A stretch of DNA of 33,245 bases, from NCBI GenBank assembly GCA_021155885.1, contig JAJNBB010000024.1:1-33245 (forward strand). The letters are read 5' to 3'. Positions 32,643 to 33,245 of the stretch are shown here, piece by piece. Position numbers and translations under genes: made by a program. This stretch comes from Fibrobacteria bacterium. Its GTDB lineage: Bacteria > Fibrobacterota > Fibrobacteria > UBA11236. The first letter of the stretch is position 1. Each line of letters starts with the position of its first letter. Below the pieces are notes generated by a model that saw only the letters and a list, made by a program, of their open reading frames with translations, ran no database searches and was not told the origin of the DNA.

Positions 32643-33245
32643 TTAGCTCTCGACGGCTTCCCGCCCGGCGCGGAACACGTCATGAATGTGGGCGTAGCGG
32701 AAGACGGCGTTCCGCCCGGCGAGGCGCAGGTTGGAAAAGCGCGCGCAATAGTCGAGAAGAACGGAAACGCGGTTCTCGATGCCCCGCTCCAGGATCGGGT
32801 AGGCGTGGGAAACGCGATGCACCGCCGCGCCGATCACGCGCGGCGTCCCGGCGCCCGGGATCGCCAGGTGCGGAAGCAGGCGCGCGACCAGGGGTTCGTC
32901 GGGTTCGGTCCACACCGCGTCCCGCGGGTCGCAGGGGATTTCCAGCACGATGCAGGTCTTCCCCGGGGGCGCCATGAAGGCGCTGCGGTTGCGGGGTTCA
33001 TAAAGCCGCGTGAAGGGAACTTCCGGGTCCGGAAAATACAGGGAGGCGTTTTCGGAGAACCGTTCCTGGTCCAGGAAGATCACGCAAAGCACGAGGCTTC
33101 GGAACGCGATGCCGTCGGCGAGGGAAAGAATTTCGGGAGGCGGGGGAGGGTCGAGCGCGCGCAGGAGCGCGGGCAGGGGAAGCGTGCTGAGGACGCGCTC
33201 CGTGGAAATTTCCTCGCCGCCGTTCACCGTGATCCCCAGGATGGA
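32643..33245 (-). CDS. C-terminal part of an amine-oxidase-like FAD oxidoreductase (truncated by window end)
   Basis: The frame is open to the last base, so the N-terminal FAD-binding part is outside; about 200 residues are visible. Early in it STERVLSTLPLPALLRAL marks the region where substrate- and FAD-domain strands alternate in flavin amine oxidases, protoporphyrinogen oxidase-like and UDP-galactopyranose-mutase-like proteins. The end, NLRLAGRNAVFRYAHIHDVFRAGREA, is the typical last FAD-contacting strand and helix of that superfamily. The substrate cannot be told; polysaccharide- or isoprenoid-related roles are both known in it. An internal GTG at 33227 is not a credible start because the domain continues upstream. 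Confidence 0.72.
   Translation of the reverse strand, partial: SILGITVNGGEEISTERVLSTLPLPALLRALDPPPPPEILSLADGIAFRSLVLCVIFLDQERFSENASLYFPDPEVPFTRLYEPRNRSAFMAPPGKTCIVLEIPCDPRDAVWTEPDEPLVARLLPHLAIPGAGTPRVIGAAVHRVSHAYPILERGIENRVSVLLDYCARFSNLRLAGRNAVFRYAHIHDVFRAGREAVES

Overview
The window is GC-rich, gene-dense bacterial chromosome with no phage, transposase, CRISPR array, tRNA or rRNA that I can see. The first, truncated gene ends in a domain resembling the C-terminal sorting domains of type IX-secreted proteins. Together with several lipoproteins, a small outer-membrane beta-barrel protein, a futalosine-pathway menaquinone gene (mqnC) and a dnaE2/imuB mutasome, this suggests a Gram-negative, polysaccharide-using bacterium of the FCB type. 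Fibrobacterota is my best guess, inferred from gene style and not proven.

Layout. Positions 1-534 hold the end of a secreted protein, closed by a strong bidirectional terminator. Positions 603-8394 form a sugar-acid catabolism locus: a divergent Old Yellow Enzyme-type oxidoreductase, then an MFS transporter, an XRE-cupin regulator, a GH88-like unsaturated-uronyl hydrolase, an SDR dehydrogenase, KDPG aldolase (eda) and a PfkB/KDG-type kinase. Read as a pathway: import, cleavage of the unsaturated uronide in the cytoplasm, reduction to 2-keto-3-deoxygluconate, phosphorylation, and aldol cleavage to pyruvate and glyceraldehyde-3-phosphate. No kduI-like isomerase is present, and the role of the ene-reductase-like flavoprotein is open. 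Positions 8432-10908 hold a DUF2235 hydrolase and a translationally coupled pair, a putative lipoprotein and a secreted HSQG-type hydrolase with an SVP-repeat linker.

Positions 10946-16352 hold a small PAS protein (minus strand) and a dnaE2-imuB SOS mutagenesis operon preceded by an E. coli-like LexA box. A secreted lipoprotein with acidic DxDxDG motifs and a YodC-like small protein follow, with an AT-richer intergenic region between them.

Positions 18405-21024 (minus) encode a Cfa-type methyltransferase and an FAD-linked oxidoreductase seven bases apart. The pairing matches the two-gene systems that make 10-methyl branched fatty acids in actinobacteria. Then come a stand-alone maltokinase-like gene (minus), mqnC (plus), coaE and polA (minus), a 1110-residue protein with seven DUF349 units (minus), an outer-membrane protein (plus), a zinc-type CDF transporter (minus) and the C-terminal part of an amine-oxidase-like flavoprotein (minus) running off the end.

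Two large imperfect inverted repeats built from GTTGTTGG-type sequence (6483-6584 and 24437-24537), and a degenerate third copy near 27343, sit only in gaps between co-directional genes and look like a dispersed palindromic repeat family of this genome.
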